Source: an uncultured Bacteroidales bacterium
GTDB lineage: Bacteria; Bacteroidota; Bacteroidia; Bacteroidales; UBA932
Length of the DNA: 64,000 nt
Assembly: GCA_900541925.1 (NCBI GenBank)
Contig: UQMB01000003.1
Location: forward strand, 135,310-199,309
Direction: 5' to 3'
Made by a program: the position numbers and the translations under genes. The notes under the pieces were generated by a model. It did no database searches and was not told the origin of the DNA. It saw only the letters and a program-made list of their open reading frames with translations. Position 1 is the stretch's first letter. Each line of letters begins with the position of its first letter. Shown piece by piece: positions 61,414 to 64,000 of this stretch.

Positions 61414-62553
61414 ATGTACCATAGGATATTCGATATAGAGAACCTCCTTGATGAAGGAATGTTCCTGTTTGGCGGACGCCAGGTGGGGAAATCTACGCTC
61501 TTGAGGGAACGTTTCCCAAAAGCGATATACGTTGACCTCCTCGACCCTGATACCCGGAGGCGCTTCAAGCGCCGTGCGATGGATTTCTACGAGATGCTGG
61601 TGAAGTATCCTCCTCAGACGCTGGTCATCGTGGATGAAATTCAGAAACTCCCTGAGCTTCTGGATGTGGTTCACAAACTGATGGTCGAGAATGGCCTGTA
61701 CTTCATCTTGAGCGGCTCCAGCGCCAGGAAGATCAAGAAAGCCGGAGTTAATCAGTTGGGGGGAAGGGCGAATGAGGAGAACTTGTATCCTCTCGTTTTT
61801 GCTGAGATTCCTGATTACGACTTCAGCCGGGCCATCCAGAACGGCATGATTCCCCGTCACTATATGGTGAAGGATGCAAGGGTTCGCCTCAAGAACTATG
61901 TAAACCTTTACCTCAAAGAAGAAGTCGAAGAGGAAGCCCTGGTCCAGAATATCGACACTTTCGAGCGTTTCCTCGAAGTGGCAGCCGTGACAAACACTGA
62001 GATTCTGAATTACGACAACGTGGCCTCTGATTGCGGCGTGTCCGTCAATACGGCCAAGGCTTATTTCAAAATTCTCTACGACACGCTCCTTGGATTCGAG
62101 GTCAAACCATACAGGAAGGTGATAAAACGCAAACTGTACCAGACGTCCAAGTTTTATTTCTTTGATGTCGGCATCCCCAACTACCTGCTGCATCGTTACC
62201 ACTTGATGCCGGGAACGCCTGAATATGGTCACGCCTTTGAGAGCATCGTGATGCAGGAAATTCGTGCGTACCTTGGATATACCGGCAGTGAAGAGGAACT
62301 GACCTACTGGCATACTTACAACAATGATGAAGTTGATGCCGTGATTGGTGATGCCCGCGTTGCCATTGAGATCAAGTCGACGGATCACATAGAAACCGAA
62401 CACAAAAAGGGCTTGAAGAAATTCGTTGAAGAGCACCCGGATGCCAAACAAATCATTGTATCACGTGACACGCTGACAAGACGCTCCGGAGATATTGACC
62501 TCTACTACGTGACCGACTTTTTTAAAGCCCTCTGGGCCGGTGAAATAATCTGA
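61414..62553 (+). CDS. AAA family ATPase with C-terminal DUF4143 (second copy)
   Basis: A 379-residue AAA_14-DUF4143 protein. It starts MYHRIFDIENLLDEGMFLFG with Walker A GGRQVGKSTLL, Walker B LVIVDEIQKLPELLDVVH and sensor YFILSGSSARK. A winged-helix-like segment (SDCGVSVNTAKAYFKILYDTLLGF) precedes the nuclease-like end (YWHTYNNDEVDAVIGDARVAIEIKST). It is a different subtype from the 40454 gene and only distantly similar to it. A TTG at 61381 would add 11 residues; the ATG is preferred because its product matches the usual family start. Role unknown. Upstream lies a recombinase remnant, so it may be cargo of a lost element. Confidence 0.85.
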   Translation: MYHRIFDIENLLDEGMFLFGGRQVGKSTLLRERFPKAIYVDLLDPDTRRRFKRRAMDFYEMLVKYPPQTLVIVDEIQKLPELLDVVHKLMVENGLYFILSGSSARKIKKAGVNQLGGRANEENLYPLVFAEIPDYDFSRAIQNGMIPRHYMVKDARVRLKNYVNLYLKEEVEEEALVQNIDTFERFLEVAAVTNTEILNYDNVASDCGVSVNTAKAYFKILYDTLLGFEVKPYRKVIKRKLYQTSKFYFFDVGIPNYLLHRYHLMPGTPEYGHAFESIVMQEIRAYLGYTGSEEELTYWHTYNNDEVDAVIGDARVAIEIKSTDHIETEHKKGLKKFVEEHPDAKQIIVSRDTLTRRSGDIDLYYVTDFFKALWAGEII

Positions 62554-63048
62554 TACGCCTATGCTCTTGAGAAACGACATGACTGTGCTAATGCAGCAGG
62601 TGGACGTGGGAAAGGCGCTGGACTTGCTCCGACACACCACCTTTGGCATCGAGCCGACGCGCCGACCGGCCCGGGGGATGCCTGTGGATCGAAGGACCGA
62701 TGGGATTATGTTATGGCACGGATTCCCGGGCACTGACGGTGATTCGAAGGTAGAGGGCCGGGCGTTATTCTCCTCCCTCCGGGAGGCCGGGAGGGCATCG
62801 GCCTGCAAGAGTCTGTGAGCGGCCCCACCGGGCACAGTCTCACAGCGAAGGGTGGCAATGGAGGTTGCTGGTCTGGCCGTTTGGTGCGCAGCGCTGCGGA
62901 GAAACAAACTGACAGACGAGCAAGTACCGCTGTCCTTATCGGCCCCGGCATCGGCACTGCCGCTGGAGCAGGGCAGCATCGGCCCGGATCATCGGCGTCG
63001 GCCTGGAAATCTTGTTCCGTTCCGGAACGGGTGGAACACGCGGAACGC
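62554..63048. other. gene-poor stretch between DUF4143 ATPase and CoiA-like gene
   Basis: A 495-bp GC-rich interval between convergent genes. An 85-codon plus-strand frame (62561-62818) starts plausibly (MLLRNDMTVLMQQVDVGKAL) but becomes arginine- and glycine-rich without homology I recognise. It could be the start of a lost gene. No RNA gene or clear terminator was found. Confidence 0.4.
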
Positions 63049-63867
63049 TTAGAAATCGTCGTACTTGTCGTATCCCCAATAGTCCTTACGCTCTTGATAC
63101 TTTTCGGACACACTTCCATCGGCATTTTTGAACCAGATGTAGCGGTTGATGTTGGCATATTGGGCTTTGAGACGATTCAGTGGCCGGTCTTTCAGCTTGA
63201 ACTGTTCACATGTCATTGCTTCCTCGGGCTTGCACTTGATGAGGCCCGGGGCATCTATATCGCGTCGACATCCGACTGGACGATCCGGATTGAATGGGAC
63301 ATCATTGTCGTACTCCTTTTCTCGTTTATCTGGGCCGTATAGTTGGCATAGATAGCAGGACCGGATATTATAGCTACGGTCTATGGCAATGGCATTGCAG
63401 TAGTTCCAGAATTGCTGCGTTGTGTGGACCTCATCCTGTGAGCAAACTACCTCGAATATTGATTTCGCGTGATGCTTGCTTTTGTAGTTGCCACAGAAAA
63501 CGGTCTCATCGTCGACATAGGATTTGAGGGTGCCGGCGTATAGCGTGTAACGCATTAGGCGTGGGCCCTCATCCTTCGTGGGCGTCTTTTTCAACACTTT
63601 GAAGTGGCTGAAGGTAACGGTCTCGGATTCAGTGATGGGATGCTTGGGCAGTTCCTCCAATTCCTCCGTTGTCTTGAGACGGATTTCTATAATCATGTGA
63701 TTGGACTGCGCCTTCTTCTCTGAATTCTTGTGCTTGCTCCAGATTTCAATGAAGATAGGTTCGTGCTTGCCGGTATCGTCAATAAGACATAGATCCGGCA
63801 CAAATTCGCCATACTTCTTTTCTACAATGCACTGGGAGTACTGTTTCTTGAGGTCGAAGGTCTTCAC
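63049..63867 (-). CDS. CoiA-like nuclease-type protein, 5' end uncertain or interrupted
   Basis: The frame encodes 272 residues from a GTG at 63867. KYGEFVPDLCLIDDTG, EPIFIEIWSKHKNSEKKAQS and HMIIEIRLKTTEEL resemble the PD-(D/E)xK-type core of competence CoiA-like proteins seen as accessory genes in Bacteroidetes. Later cysteine pairs (SCYLCQLYG, GCRRDIDAPGLIKC) suggest metal binding. The frame stays open upstream to 63963 and encodes a cysteine-rich segment (NCFFYKDCGHCC) typical of the family, without an ATG/GTG/TTG. A TGA at 63964-63966 then interrupts protein-like sequence (ESDDWLTEIG) reaching the window edge. Either the GTG is the start or the gene carries a nonsense mutation. Confidence 0.6.
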   Translation of the reverse strand: MKTFDLKKQYSQCIVEKKYGEFVPDLCLIDDTGKHEPIFIEIWSKHKNSEKKAQSNHMIIEIRLKTTEELEELPKHPITESETVTFSHFKVLKKTPTKDEGPRLMRYTLYAGTLKSYVDDETVFCGNYKSKHHAKSIFEVVCSQDEVHTTQQFWNYCNAIAIDRSYNIRSCYLCQLYGPDKREKEYDNDVPFNPDRPVGCRRDIDAPGLIKCKPEEAMTCEQFKLKDRPLNRLKAQYANINRYIWFKNADGSVSEKYQERKDYWGYDKYDDF

Positions 63868-64000
63868 CTCTTCTGATACACAGCAGTGACCACAGTCCTT
63901 ATAGAAGAAGCAGTTGTCTATCTCCTTACATTCCGTGCGGACCTTCCTGACTTTATCAATGCGTCACCCAATTTCAGTTAGCCAGTCATCGGACTCGATG

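Noticed and set aside
62561..62818. 85-codon frame after the second DUF4143 ATPase
   Set aside because: Begins plausibly but turns into arginine/glycine-rich sequence with no homology I can name; too weak to call.

Overview
The window is a high-GC Bacteroidales chromosome segment. Supporting signs are two SusC/SusD pairs, two hybrid two-component sensors of the Bacteroides type, an UpxY antiterminator, promoters of the TTTG/TAnnTTTG type, and ATGA- or TAATG-coupled genes with little Shine-Dalgarno signal. The base composition would suit an Alistipes-like or uncultured gut Bacteroidales lineage, but the sequence alone does not fix the genus. No rRNA, CRISPR array or intact insertion sequence was seen. 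There is one tRNA, Glu(CTC), on the minus strand near 9.1 kb.

Left third (1-16 kb): the 3' part of a GH78 alpha-L-rhamnosidase and an M20 dipeptidase; a three-gene operon (small membrane protein, S9 prolyl-oligopeptidase-like peptidase, unknown secreted protein); an isolated upxY-rmlC pair that looks like the head of a capsule locus without its body; a small EamA transporter; tRNA-Glu; a glmM-namZ-like pair; rpmE2; a thioesterase-msrA-priA-like operon; and bcp. The PriA-like protein has lost its Walker A motif, zinc-binding cysteines and arginine-finger motif. A roughly 110-125 bp inverted-repeat element occurs twice (3559-3666 and 15830-15953). A gene-free, hairpin-rich stretch follows to 17.1 kb.

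Centre (17-39 kb): polysaccharide utilisation locus PUL1. It has an agarase-like lipoprotein, a GH88-DUF2264 fusion, SusC/SusD, a 1,891-residue protein with two clan GH-A barrels and two discoidin-like domains, two surface lipoproteins sharing a DUF1566-like C-terminus with a 53-residue peptide gene between them, and a hybrid sensor. PUL1 lies between two direct copies of a 97-bp hairpin element that differ at one base (17022-17118 and 38878-38974). The right copy carries an 18-bp tandem array and abuts a truncated dnaE PHP-domain fragment. This points to PUL1 being a movable or recombinable cassette. I regard these flanks, together with the lipoprotein/peptide module, as the most novel part of the window.

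Right third (39-64 kb): a patchwork of fragments and accessory genes (dnaE fragment, WYL-regulator fragment, DEDDh exonuclease, DUF4143 ATPase), then PUL2. PUL2 is a convergent pectic-galactan locus with two GH53 endo-galactanases, two GH2 enzymes, an esterase, an alpha/beta hydrolase, a hybrid sensor and SusC/SusD/SusE-like proteins. Endo-galactanases cut surface galactan, SusCD imports the oligosaccharides, GH2 enzymes trim them, and the sensor responds to periplasmic fragments. The window ends with a decayed tyrosine recombinase, a second DUF4143 ATPase, and a CoiA-like nuclease-type gene that appears interrupted by an in-frame stop.
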